A DNA stretch of 64,000 nt from Owenweeksia sp965229445. Lineage in GTDB: Bacteria > Bacteroidota > Bacteroidia > Flavobacteriales > Schleiferiaceae. The DNA lies in contig OZ245876.1 of NCBI GenBank assembly GCA_965229445.1, forward strand, positions 62,001 through 126,000. The letters run 5' to 3'. Positions 25,731 through 34,361 of the stretch are shown piece after piece. The first letter of the stretch is position 1; every line of letters begins with the position of its first letter. The notes beneath the pieces are model-generated. The model made no database searches, was not told where the DNA came from, and worked only from the letters and a program-made list of their open reading frames with translations. A program made the position numbers and the translations under genes.

Positions 25731-27698
25731 TCAATAAAGATTCACGGTTTTTTGCTTGGGGTAGCGAACCTTATAAATTAGATCAAGTTCCTTCTCATCC
25801 GTAGGTTCAAGAATAAAGTCCCAGTTAACCAAACCGCTTTTATCATCTACTTTACCACCGCTGCTCTCTTCCCGATCTACCGTAATATCTGAATTCCCGG
25901 AAACTGGAAACTGATCTGTCACCAACAGTCTTATAGGTGCGCCTTTATTATTGCGTACTTTTATCTGATAGTGGAACAGCTCTTCGACCTTGCCGCTGAG
26001 TAATTTCTTACTGCTTATCTCCTGAACCGTTCTTCTTCTCACCACCACGTTCTTATCCTTTCCTAAAGAAATTCGAAGCGTATCACTGGCAGCGCTTACA
26101 TTTAAAGCGGTTTCACCAAGGTAGTTGCCTTCATAGTAAATACCGGCTCTTCCATCCATAAGGTTAAGTTCCTCCCAACCGGTTAAACTAGCGGTCAAAA
26201 AAGCGTTTTCATTAAGCTTAGGAACTGCCTTGTAGAGGTATTCCACCTCGCGATCATAGGTGGTGATGTTCACCTTGTAATCACCGCCATCAGATGGAAT
26301 GTCATAAGGGGTATTCACTTCAAACTTCAAGGTGATAGGGTTTTGAGATATCTTAAAAGCAGCGTCTCCTATCTGTGCTGGATTTCCCCCTGTCTTAACC
26401 CCGCTCATTAACATAATGTCTTCGGATTGCACCATGCTTGGAGAGGTATGGTCCATTCTGGAAGCACCGGAATAGTAGGCCTGGGTTGATGCAGATTTTA
26501 CAATCCGTGGAGGCTCATAGGCGATTACCACCTCATCGAGTTGCTCCGCGGCTTCACTTAATCGAATAGTATAGAACTGATCCTTGGAAAGGGTTTGAAC
26601 GTAGCGATTATAGCCTAAGTAGTTAATCTCAATGCTACGTGATGGGTCTTTTAGATTAAGGTTAAACCTCCCGTCTATATCGGTGGTAGTTCCGGCCACC
26701 ATCTGGCCATTTTGATCCTTCGCTACAACATTGGCAAAAGCAATGGCTTCTGCGGAAACAGCATCGATAACCGTTCCGCTAACCTTCCCGGTTACACCGA
26801 TCCTACTGGGATTGGTAATGATAGGGGCGGAGCGAGAATATCTGTTGGCTGAATAATTTATGTACCAGGGTCGCAACGTAGGTAACTGGCCATCTTCATA
26901 AGGGTTGCCGGTGCTGAGGGTGAGTTTAACATTACGCCAGTCTTCGCCGGTGTTTTGGCTCACATTCGCTTTATAATCTATCTGTAAGGGCTTGGCTATG
27001 TCTTCAACCCTGAGGTCATAATAGGCTTGCCATCCCGCGTCTGCTACTACGTAAGAAAGCGTGGCCTTGATACTTTGTGCCTTTTCAGATCTCAGTTTAA
27101 CAGCAACTGTTGCATTTGGTTGAGCTTCCTGAATTCGTGCTTCCTGGAGCTCGTTAATCAGTTTTTGCCGTTCCTTATTACCCGCTTCAATTTGTTTCCT
27201 CAACTGCTCTTTTTGTTTTTTAATCGCAATAAGTCTATCCCTAACAAAATCAACACCCGCTTTGAGCTGATCCACATTCATTCCCTCCCAAACATCAAAA
27301 TCTGTATTGTTCACCAGCACCTTTTCTTCACTAACACTAACCGCAAGTAGATCTTTATTAGCCTTCACCTCATCAGACAGGAGGCTCAATCGATCATTAA
27401 GTTGCTTCATCTTCTCTTTCTGCTTATTCTCATCATATCTTACCTCAAAATTCATGGATAAGACAGAATAATTGCCCTTACCGCTAAACTGAAGTGAGTT
27501 TTCATCCAGTATAGGTGAAAGCTTTTCGAAAACTATTAAGTTGTCACCTTCTCTCAGGTTAAGCGATGCAATTCTGTTTACTTCAGCACCTCTGGTAAAA
27601 ACGGTTACTTTTTCAATCGAGGACTTCACGATTGTCTCTTCCTGTGCAAAACCTAAGAATGGAATGAACAGAAGAAAACATAGTTTGTAAAACTTCAT
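25731..27698 (-). CDS. DUF4139 (MuiA-like) secreted protein with inserted carboxypeptidase-regulatory domain
   Basis: 655 residues with a signal peptide (cleaved after GFAQ, about residue 19). The order is: N-terminal DUF4140-like domain (about 25-120), a coiled coil (about 150-195, KKQKEQLRKQIEAGNKERQ), start of DUF4139 (about 212-268, SYVVADAGWQAYYDLRV), an inserted carboxypeptidase-regulatory-like domain (about 305-385, GKVSGTVIDAVSAEAIAFAN) ending in LDEVVIAYEPP, then the remainder of DUF4139. The LDEVVI segment resembles the plug linker of TonB-dependent receptors. The family name comes from a mucoidy inhibitor; the function is not known. Confidence 0.75.
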   Translation of the reverse strand: MKFYKLCFLLFIPFLGFAQEETIVKSSIEKVTVFTRGAEVNRIASLNLREGDNLIVFEKLSPILDENSLQFSGKGNYSVLSMNFEVRYDENKQKEKMKQLNDRLSLLSDEVKANKDLLAVSVSEEKVLVNNTDFDVWEGMNVDQLKAGVDFVRDRLIAIKKQKEQLRKQIEAGNKERQKLINELQEARIQEAQPNATVAVKLRSEKAQSIKATLSYVVADAGWQAYYDLRVEDIAKPLQIDYKANVSQNTGEDWRNVKLTLSTGNPYEDGQLPTLRPWYINYSANRYSRSAPIITNPSRIGVTGKVSGTVIDAVSAEAIAFANVVAKDQNGQMVAGTTTDIDGRFNLNLKDPSRSIEINYLGYNRYVQTLSKDQFYTIRLSEAAEQLDEVVIAYEPPRIVKSASTQAYYSGASRMDHTSPSMVQSEDIMLMSGVKTGGNPAQIGDAAFKISQNPITLKFEVNTPYDIPSDGGDYKVNITTYDREVEYLYKAVPKLNENAFLTASLTGWEELNLMDGRAGIYYEGNYLGETALNVSAASDTLRISLGKDKNVVVRRRTVQEISSKKLLSGKVEELFHYQIKVRNNKGAPIRLLVTDQFPVSGNSDITVDREESSGGKVDDKSGLVNWDFILEPTDEKELDLIYKVRYPKQKTVNLY

Positions 27699-27839
27699 TA
27701 TTTTGATTTTAGATTGAGAATTGAAACTAGTTAGGACGACTTTAAATATCCTAAATCATGCCAAGCAATAAATAAGCTTACCCTGGATAGTACTTAAGAT
27801 GATCTCCTTCGGGAAAAGTTGCTTCACGAAAAGTCAAAT

Positions 27840-29807
27840 CTAACTTACACCGGCGGGATGTTCTCTTTCTGCGGAGGTAAGGCTGGTATGTGGAATATTC
27901 TCCTTGTGCGTTTCACAAATAGGCTTTTTTATAACTCTGTTACCGATGTGCCATAGTACAATCACCAGTCCCAAAGTAAATAATTGACTAAGGCTGGTTT
28001 CCCAGGATGGATAAATGCCCAGAAAGTTTATTCGGAGGTTTATCGGGAGCATGTTAATAGAAAGCACTCCCGCTTCTTGCAAAGCATGCACCCCTTTACC
28101 AGTAAGTATAATGGCAAGGATGGAAATTATTACAGCCGAATATCGAAACAATATTGGAATGGGTAGGTTTTTAGAATAGCGCAACACTAGTATTGCGAGT
28201 ATACCAATACCCATAAAGGCTGTTACAATGCCTCCACCAAAGGCCAGTTTATGTTCTTCACCAACCTCCATATGGAGAGCCGAAAGAAATAGTACTGATT
28301 CAAAAGCTTCTCTGAACACCACCAGAAAAGACAGAAACGCCAGCCCGAGCAAGTTTTCTTTTCTGGCCAGGACCTGAATTTTCCCTCTTACATAAGCCTG
28401 CCACTTTCCTGCCTCCGATTTACTATGCATCCAGAATCCTACATAAAGTAATACACCTACTGCAAACAGAGCAATGACACCTTCCATAACTTCACGTTGC
28501 GCACCCGAAAAGCTAAATAAACTTTCCGCCAGTAACCATAGCCCAAATCCAACCGCTATCGCAGACAACCATCCAAAATGAACCCACTTTGCCGCTCCCG
28601 GAAGTTTTAAAGCTCGGATAATTCCTAGGATGGTAATAATCACTAAAAAGGCCTCCAGACCTTCTCTAAAGATAATTGAGAAGGATAGCATAAAAGACAT
28701 CCATGAGTTAAATTCCTTCTCTGCCAATATTCCTTTTCCTCTTTCGATCAGTTCCTTTCCTTTTGTGGCTATTGCTGTTAATTCCTCCACCGATACCTCA
28801 TTCTCTATCGCTGATCGCATTCTGCCCAATTGCTCTTCTAATTGAACAACAAAGGCTGCATCATTAGCTCTTAATTGCATTTCTACAGGTTCAACACCCT
28901 CGAGATAAGCTGTAAGTGCAAGGTTTCTTGCTTCTTTTCTATCCCCTTTTCTATAAGCTTCTACCGATGCTTCAATTAATTGATATGCTTTAGTGAGATA
29001 GTCAGAGTCTTCCTCTCCGGATATTATATCCGGATGCATTCTCAGTGTCGATATAATCTCTGAATGCTCATCCTGTAGTCCTAGTGTTTTGGCTAGACTG
29101 ATATTGCTTTCGGAAGCCAGGGTTTTTAAATCCAGACGCGAGGCCATTTCCGGAGACAGGGTAGTCTTATTATTTTGCTTTTCAAGATGAGGTAAACTCA
29201 ACACGTAAAAGGACAGATCCCAAATCTCATCATCACTCAATTCGTTAAATGCCCTCATTCCTGTGTTCTCAACTCCCAGTCTTACAGTATTATAGGCCTG
29301 AAATGGCGATAGCCCATTTGCTTTGTCGGGCTCATGAAAGTTGGTGGGTGCGGGTTCCAGTCCGGCGGCTAAGCCTCCATCTCCCTTTCCTAAGAGTCCA
29401 TGGCAGGAGGAGCAGTGCAGCTTATAAAGCACCTGGGCATTGTTGAGAGATGGCCATTTCTTCGGCGCTATTTCCAAGTCATAATGATTGATAAGCACCT
29501 GTCTAATACTGCCGGATACACTGCTGATTTTCTTCTGAGACGCTTTCTCGCGGATAAGGTCATTCAGCAGAATGATGTCTGATTGTACTTGTGTTGGTGC
29601 TGCTTGTCCCAGTTCTGCCACGGTGCGGCCAAACTCCTTCATCTCATTGTACTCGGCCTGGTTAATCACCTTGCCATTTTCCACGGCTACGCTGTAATCC
29701 ACCGCTATATAATCTAAGAGGTGAACCATCATTCTTACCTGCTCGTCCTTTGCCGTTAAGGAGAAAACACTTGTTACTAATAGTACACCTAAGAAAAGCT
29801 TCCTCAA
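27840..29807 (-). CDS. Cytochrome c domain / FTR1 iron permease fusion
   Basis: 655 residues. A signal peptide (to about 20) is followed by an extracytoplasmic helical region, a c-type haem site CSSCHG (about 132), and a further helical domain. From about residue 370 there are seven membrane helices of the FTR1/EfeU family, with the iron motif REGLE in SIIFREGLEAFLVI (about 384) and a second acid motif REAFE in VVFREAFESVLFLS (about 500). In EfeUOB-type systems ferrous iron is oxidised before uptake as ferric; a tethered cytochrome could accept the electron (inference). No EfeO/B partner is adjacent. Confidence 0.85.
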   Translation of the reverse strand: MRKLFLGVLLVTSVFSLTAKDEQVRMMVHLLDYIAVDYSVAVENGKVINQAEYNEMKEFGRTVAELGQAAPTQVQSDIILLNDLIREKASQKKISSVSGSIRQVLINHYDLEIAPKKWPSLNNAQVLYKLHCSSCHGLLGKGDGGLAAGLEPAPTNFHEPDKANGLSPFQAYNTVRLGVENTGMRAFNELSDDEIWDLSFYVLSLPHLEKQNNKTTLSPEMASRLDLKTLASESNISLAKTLGLQDEHSEIISTLRMHPDIISGEEDSDYLTKAYQLIEASVEAYRKGDRKEARNLALTAYLEGVEPVEMQLRANDAAFVVQLEEQLGRMRSAIENEVSVEELTAIATKGKELIERGKGILAEKEFNSWMSFMLSFSIIFREGLEAFLVIITILGIIRALKLPGAAKWVHFGWLSAIAVGFGLWLLAESLFSFSGAQREVMEGVIALFAVGVLLYVGFWMHSKSEAGKWQAYVRGKIQVLARKENLLGLAFLSFLVVFREAFESVLFLSALHMEVGEEHKLAFGGGIVTAFMGIGILAILVLRYSKNLPIPILFRYSAVIISILAIILTGKGVHALQEAGVLSINMLPINLRINFLGIYPSWETSLSQLFTLGLVIVLWHIGNRVIKKPICETHKENIPHTSLTSAEREHPAGVS

Positions 29808-30054
29808 ACCTCTAAATGCTTTAGGTCTTATTTAGACCAATTAAAAATAGAAAGCAAATATAGGCACTGCAACTTTTCTTACACTGACTAATCTCAGTTT
29901 TATCTGATCTTTGAGTATGGTGGGAAATTGATCAGGATTCTGATCATCAATCTTAGCCTAAAAATAAAAAAACCGCGCCGCAAGCATAGCCATTCCAATT
30001 TGCTTCCGGACAGTATGTTGGTGCACCCGGCTAGTGATGTTATTAAGAACCAAG

Positions 30055-30684
30055 CTAGCCTTTTAGTTTTTGCAATTCCGCCAGGATCTCTTTAATATCT
30101 GCTCTTTGAGAATAGTCTAGATCGAAATGGCGGTAAACAACCATGCCATCTTTATTTATGATATAAGTAGCAGCTACTGGCAGCACCGCCACTTCCTGAT
30201 CATTATGATCACTCAGCTCTACATCTAGTTTTTTCGATAATTTGTTCTGGTAGTCATCATGAACTTCAAAGGCGACATCATAAGACTTCATTATTTCATC
30301 ATCTTCATCATAGAGCAAGGTGATAGAGCCTCCCGTTACCTCCTCATGAGTAACACTTAACTGTTCTGCACTTTCTGGAGATACGCCTATCAGTTGCGCC
30401 CCAGCTGCTTTGATATCAGGCATAGCATCTCCCAGCTCCGCTAAAAATCTACTGCAGTAAGGACACCAGTTTCCACGATAGAACACCAACACCACCGGTC
30501 CCTTTCTTAAGCTTTCACTTAACAAGAATTTCTCTCCCACATGGTCTGTAAGATCAATTTCTGGCGCCGCTTCTCCCACAGCTATACCTTCAGGAGTACT
30601 ATGTTCAGCAATGCCATATTTCTGGGCTGTTGAGCTTACCAGGCACATTGTCACTAAGGATAACACTAAAACCACTTTTCTCAT
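30055..30684 (-). CDS. Secreted peroxiredoxin-like / AhpC-TSA domain protein
   Basis: 209 residues with an N-terminal signal peptide (VVLVLSLVTMCLVSSTAQ). The thioredoxin-fold active site is FYRGNWCPYCSRFLAEL (about residues 69-85) with a CPYC motif, typical of the peroxiredoxin-like_2 group rather than classical 2-Cys enzymes. It probably reduces peroxides or disulphides in the periplasm. It lies upstream of, and in the same orientation as, the cytochrome-FTR1 fusion (247-base gap), which is compatible with a shared role in iron/oxidative stress but does not prove it. Confidence 0.8.
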   Translation of the reverse strand: MRKVVLVLSLVTMCLVSSTAQKYGIAEHSTPEGIAVGEAAPEIDLTDHVGEKFLLSESLRKGPVVLVFYRGNWCPYCSRFLAELGDAMPDIKAAGAQLIGVSPESAEQLSVTHEEVTGGSITLLYDEDDEIMKSYDVAFEVHDDYQNKLSKKLDVELSDHNDQEVAVLPVAATYIINKDGMVVYRHFDLDYSQRADIKEILAELQKLKG

Positions 30685-30781
30685 ATATCAAAAATGCTAA
30701 GATGAATATGTACGCAATGTCAGAAGGGTTACATTTATAAATTCAAAAAATAACTCCCTTTAGGGATTAAAATCTAACGCA

Positions 30782-31297
30782 ATGAAATTACAACAATTAA
30801 TTATCGGGGCCTTTGCTCTTTTGATTTCCGGCCCTATGATAGCTCAAATGGACAAGGGTGAAAGAAAGAGTCCTCCCGCTTCTGAAACAGCCACAGTAGG
30901 ATCTGCTACTATCACTATCAAATACAGTCAGCCTTCCATGAAGGGAAGAGAGATATACGGTGGATTGGTTCCCTACGAAAAGATTTGGCGAACCGGAGCC
31001 AATGAAGCTACCACCTTTGAAACCGACAAAGAAATTGGGGTAAATGGAAAGATGCTTCCAGCCGGAAAGTATGCCCTTTTTACCATCCCCGGGGAGAAAG
31101 AATGGACGATCATTTTTAACAGTCAGTCTGAACAATGGGGTGCATACAACTACGATGAATCAAAAGATGTACTGCGTGTGAAAGCAAAAACTTCAGAAAC
31201 CAAATCAACAGAAAAGTTGACCTTTTCTATTGAGGAATCCGGAATGATTTATATTGATTGGGCAGAAACCAGAGTTACACTAATGATTAAAGCCTGA
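30782..31297 (+). CDS. DUF2911 domain secreted protein
   Basis: 171 residues with a signal peptide (LIIGAFALLISGPMIAQ). The mature part is the DUF2911 domain common in Bacteroidota: ITIKYSQPSMKGREIYGGL (about 43-61), VPYEKIWRTGANEATTFET and LPAGKYALFTIPGEKEWTII. Its function is unknown. It diverges from the peroxiredoxin-like gene and is followed by a strong intrinsic terminator. Confidence 0.85.
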   Translation: MKLQQLIIGAFALLISGPMIAQMDKGERKSPPASETATVGSATITIKYSQPSMKGREIYGGLVPYEKIWRTGANEATTFETDKEIGVNGKMLPAGKYALFTIPGEKEWTIIFNSQSEQWGAYNYDESKDVLRVKAKTSETKSTEKLTFSIEESGMIYIDWAETRVTLMIKA

Positions 31298-31322
31298 AAG
31301 CCAACTGATTCTAGATAACAAG

Positions 31323-31346
31323 ATGCCGGCAAGTCCGGCATTTTTT
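31323..31346 (+). terminator. Intrinsic terminator after the DUF2911 gene
   Basis: ATGCCGG (31323-31329) pairs with CCGGCAT (31335-31341) around loop CAAGT, followed by a T run continuing as TTTTTTATTTT. It lies 25 bases after the DUF2911 stop and abuts the 3' end of the convergent Nudix gene. Confidence 0.85.
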
Positions 31347-31899
31347 ATTTTCGCATTATCTGTAGTTTTAACAAGCCTGCTACGCTTAAACTATCTGTTA
31401 TTGCTCCACTTTCTACCATTTGAAAAGCCTTTTCCAAAGCTATTTTCTTCACCTCCAATTGTTCCGTATCATCTGGTTGCGCCTCATGATATGAAATACC
31501 GGTAGCCAGATAAATTAGAGCTACTTCGGTAGTAGCGGAATTGCTGAGTTCCATTTTTTGAATCAACTGCCATTTTTCCGCCTTTAAACCTACTTCTTCC
31601 AGAAGTTCTCTTTTGGCTGATTCAACCGGATCTTTTTCTATCGGGCCACCACCCTCCACTATTTCCCAGGTAAACTTACCGTCAAAAGGAAACCTATCCT
31701 GACCAACCAGCCAGGTATTGTCTTCTTCATCTAGCGCTATTACACCGATGGCGAGATTCTTGAAATGCACCACCCCATAAATTCCTTCGCCACCATTGGG
31801 GTTTTTAACATTGCTTTCGGTAACTTTTATCCAGGGATTCTCATAAACCTCTCGGCGACTTATCTCCGTCCAACCCCCAACTTTGCGGTGTTTGTCCAT
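31345..31899 (-). CDS. Nudix hydrolase, ADP-ribose pyrophosphatase-like
   Basis: 184 residues. The Nudix box reads GGGPIEKDPVESAKRELLE then EVGL, so the REUXEEXGU part is intact. The usual first Glu of the box is replaced by Lys in a one-residue-shorter loop; I recall the GGGP...DPxESAKREL form from other Bacteroidota, so this is probably a family variant. The expected reaction is hydrolysis of ADP-ribose or a similar nucleoside diphosphate. It follows the YwqK-repeat gene by 15 bases on the same strand and is likely co-transcribed. Confidence 0.87.
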   Translation of the reverse strand: MDKHRKVGGWTEISRREVYENPWIKVTESNVKNPNGGEGIYGVVHFKNLAIGVIALDEEDNTWLVGQDRFPFDGKFTWEIVEGGGPIEKDPVESAKRELLEEVGLKAEKWQLIQKMELSNSATTEVALIYLATGISYHEAQPDDTEQLEVKKIALEKAFQMVESGAITDSLSVAGLLKLQIMRK

Positions 31900-31914
31900 A
31901 CTTCTCTCAGTTGA

Positions 31915-33627
31915 TCAACTTCCTTCTTCAGAATCATTTTCCTTCTCTACCGCGCGATCATATCGGCGACCGTATCGGATCCGCTGACCGTTATATTTCA
32001 CCTCTTGACCGTTCTCATACTCAATACTTATGGTCTTATAACCATCCTCCGTGAAATATTCCCATATTCCATCTTTCTCGCCCAGTCGATAACTTCCCCT
32101 TCGCTTTACTTTACCGTTGGGGTAATAATAAACATGCATCCCATTTTCCAGGTTGTTCTCAAACTTACCTTCAAATCTCAATTGATCTTCTTCAAGGTAG
32201 TAATGCTTCCATTCCCCTGTGCGTTCACCTTCAAAAAACCTGCCTTCTTCCCGATGATCGTTTACTTCAAAAAACCACTTACCATCTTTTAGCCCATCCA
32301 CATAATTTCCTTTAGCCAACACAGCTCCACTATCACTGTATTCAATAGACATTCCTTCTTCTCTGCCAAGGATATATTCCTCCTCCCGCCAAAGCTGACC
32401 GTTGGGATAATACCAATTCCACATACCATCTGCCAATCCACGCTGATAATTTCCGGTTTGTTCCAAATCACCATTTAAATAGTAATATTTCCACTTGCCA
32501 ATCTTGAGATTATCCTTATAACTCCCTTCTGATTTCAATGCCCCGGTTCTATAATATTGTTTCCAGGGGCCTTGCCTTCTGCCTTCCTCATCCACAATTC
32601 CTTCATAGAGTAATATACCCTCACTGTAAATCATGGATTCCACCACATTACCGTCATCATCATACTTGCGATGAACCCCTTCGGGCTTGCCGTTTCTATA
32701 GGCTCCTTTAAAAGCAAGCTTACCTGTTTGCGGGTCAATCTCTTTCCTAATTTCAATTTTAGCAACCTCCGCGGCATCTTGTTGCAGTTCACCCATAACC
32801 CATTTCTCTACGCGCTTAAGATTTCCATTAGGCTGGTAATACTTCCAATAGCCGTGTTTTAATCCATTCACATAGGGTCCTTCCTCACTGATCTGTCTAT
32901 TGCGATGAAATTTCATCCAAATGCCCTGTTGGACACCAAATTCATCATACCTATTGATACTCTGTTTGCGTGTTAATACCCCTGCTTTGTACGTGTAAAG
33001 CGTAGTAATTCTACCATCTTCATCATAGGCATAACCTTCGCCCTTTTCCTTGCCGTCAACAAAAGGGATCTCTTCTTTTAAAGCACCTGATTTATAATAC
33101 TTTCTAGTGAAACCCTGCAATTGATCATTGATAAAATTTTCTTCCTTAACAACCATCCCATCCAGGAAAGTCTTTTGAATGCCGTTCTTCTTTCCTGATT
33201 CATAATTGATCTCCACGGTCTTTTCTTCATCAGCATTATAAAATATCCAGGGGCCTTCTAAAAGGTACTTTTCCCTATTTCCTTCCGCCTTTAGGTTACC
33301 ATTGCGATAAAAACTTTTCCAATATCCATCGGGCTTGCCATCTCGCAAGTAACCTTCGCTGCTCTTAGCGCCAGTCTCATAATAATAAGTGGTAAACTCC
33401 AGTGAATCGCTCTGTGCTGAAGCGAAAGTAGGTATTAGCCAAAGCATGCTCATCCAAAGACAACAACTGACTATATATATATTAGTTCTTTTAATTTTAT
33501 TTAAATATTTGGTATTGATAGTAGACTGTTGGTTAAGTGTAAAACTACAACTAGTTCTTCTTGCAAAACTCAGTTTTGAGCATTTGTTAACAGCTTTCAA
33601 CACGCTATTATTATTCAAGTGTTTCAT
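31915..33627 (-). CDS. Secreted YwqK/MORN-type repeat protein
   Basis: Up to 570 residues. A hydrophobic segment ending ALPTFASAQ-like (LWLIPTFASAQ, residues 62-72) looks like a signal peptide. From there to about residue 550 the protein is built of some twenty units of about 23 residues, of the form G-x-W-x-x-Y-Y-x-N-G-x-L-x-x-E-G-x-Y (for example GPWKQYYRTGALKSEGSYKD). The first 45-50 residues look unlike a signal region, so the true start may be later: ATG 33453 is possible but leaves no basic n-region. Such repeats form extended beta ribbons; function unknown. Confidence 0.75.
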   Translation of the reverse strand: MKHLNNNSVLKAVNKCSKLSFARRTSCSFTLNQQSTINTKYLNKIKRTNIYIVSCCLWMSMLWLIPTFASAQSDSLEFTTYYYETGAKSSEGYLRDGKPDGYWKSFYRNGNLKAEGNREKYLLEGPWIFYNADEEKTVEINYESGKKNGIQKTFLDGMVVKEENFINDQLQGFTRKYYKSGALKEEIPFVDGKEKGEGYAYDEDGRITTLYTYKAGVLTRKQSINRYDEFGVQQGIWMKFHRNRQISEEGPYVNGLKHGYWKYYQPNGNLKRVEKWVMGELQQDAAEVAKIEIRKEIDPQTGKLAFKGAYRNGKPEGVHRKYDDDGNVVESMIYSEGILLYEGIVDEEGRRQGPWKQYYRTGALKSEGSYKDNLKIGKWKYYYLNGDLEQTGNYQRGLADGMWNWYYPNGQLWREEEYILGREEGMSIEYSDSGAVLAKGNYVDGLKDGKWFFEVNDHREEGRFFEGERTGEWKHYYLEEDQLRFEGKFENNLENGMHVYYYPNGKVKRRGSYRLGEKDGIWEYFTEDGYKTISIEYENGQEVKYNGQRIRYGRRYDRAVEKENDSEEGS

Positions 33628-33929
33628 TTTCAGCTGAAAATTAAAACCTTTAACATTTGTTAGGATAGTGCTTTAAGATGCGTATTTTCATAAATCACAA
33701 TTTTCATTCCGTTAATAGAAGGGTAAGTTGAGGTGAATACAGGAGTAATAAAAATTGACAAGCGGTAATGCTGGATTCAAAGAAATTTTCAATCCAGCAG
33801 GAAATTAATATACGCAAGCCTGGCTTATCAGATTTAATAAACAATTATTAAGTTGTATCAACCGGCTTTTGTTAATTGAAAGTTCCTTCGTAATGCGGTA
33901 TTAAAAAGATTTAATCAGTTGTAAACAGG
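33628..33929. other. 302-base gene-free gap between the YwqK-repeat gene and rpiB
   Basis: AT-rich divergent region. I see no ORF or RNA gene. It contains one perfect inverted repeat, TGCTGGATT (33769-33777) with AATCCAGCA (33791-33799) around a 13-base loop, without a T run, so it is more likely a regulatory or structural element than a terminator. No clear TAnnTTTG box was found for rpiB. Confidence 0.5.
33769..33799. repeat. Inverted repeat, 9-bp stem
   Basis: TGCTGGATT and AATCCAGCA are exact reverse complements separated by 13 bases. No oligo-T follows on either side. Could be an operator or a leader hairpin of rpiB; the role is unproven. Confidence 0.5.
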
Positions 33930-34361
33930 ATGAAGATAGCCATAGGATCAGACCACGCGGGTTACCAATTAAAAGACAAGCTCATAGAATTTTTAACTAA
34001 AAGAGGTGACCAAGTCCAGGATTTTGGTACGGCCAGTGATCAAAGTGTTGATTACCCAGATTTTGGTCATCCTGTTGCCTCGGCAGTCCAAGATGGGGTA
34101 GTGGATCTAGGAGTGGTTATATGTGGAAGTGGTAACGGCATAAATATGACCGTGAATAAACATGAAGGAATAAGATCAGCTTTATGTTGGTTACCGGAAA
34201 TTGCCTCACTGGCACGTCAACACAACAATGCAAATGTGCTTGCCTTGCCGGCGAGATATTTGTCGGTAGATGAAGCAAAGAATATCCTCCTGGCTTTTCT
34301 GGAAGCAAAGTTTGAAGGGGGCCGACATCAAAGAAGGGTAGAAAAGATCAGTGCGTGTTAA
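33930..34361 (+). CDS. rpiB: Ribose-5-phosphate isomerase B
   Basis: Interconverts ribulose-5-P and ribose-5-P in the pentose phosphate pathway. The N-terminus IGSDHAGYQLKDKLIEFL, the VDYPDFGHPVA segment and the active-site VVICGSGNGINMTVNKHEGI (about residues 67-86) are diagnostic, including the catalytic Cys. 143 aa is normal. The last 14 bases overlap the convergent hydrolase-like lipoprotein gene. Confidence 0.94.
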   Translation: MKIAIGSDHAGYQLKDKLIEFLTKRGDQVQDFGTASDQSVDYPDFGHPVASAVQDGVVDLGVVICGSGNGINMTVNKHEGIRSALCWLPEIASLARQHNNANVLALPARYLSVDEAKNILLAFLEAKFEGGRHQRRVEKISAC

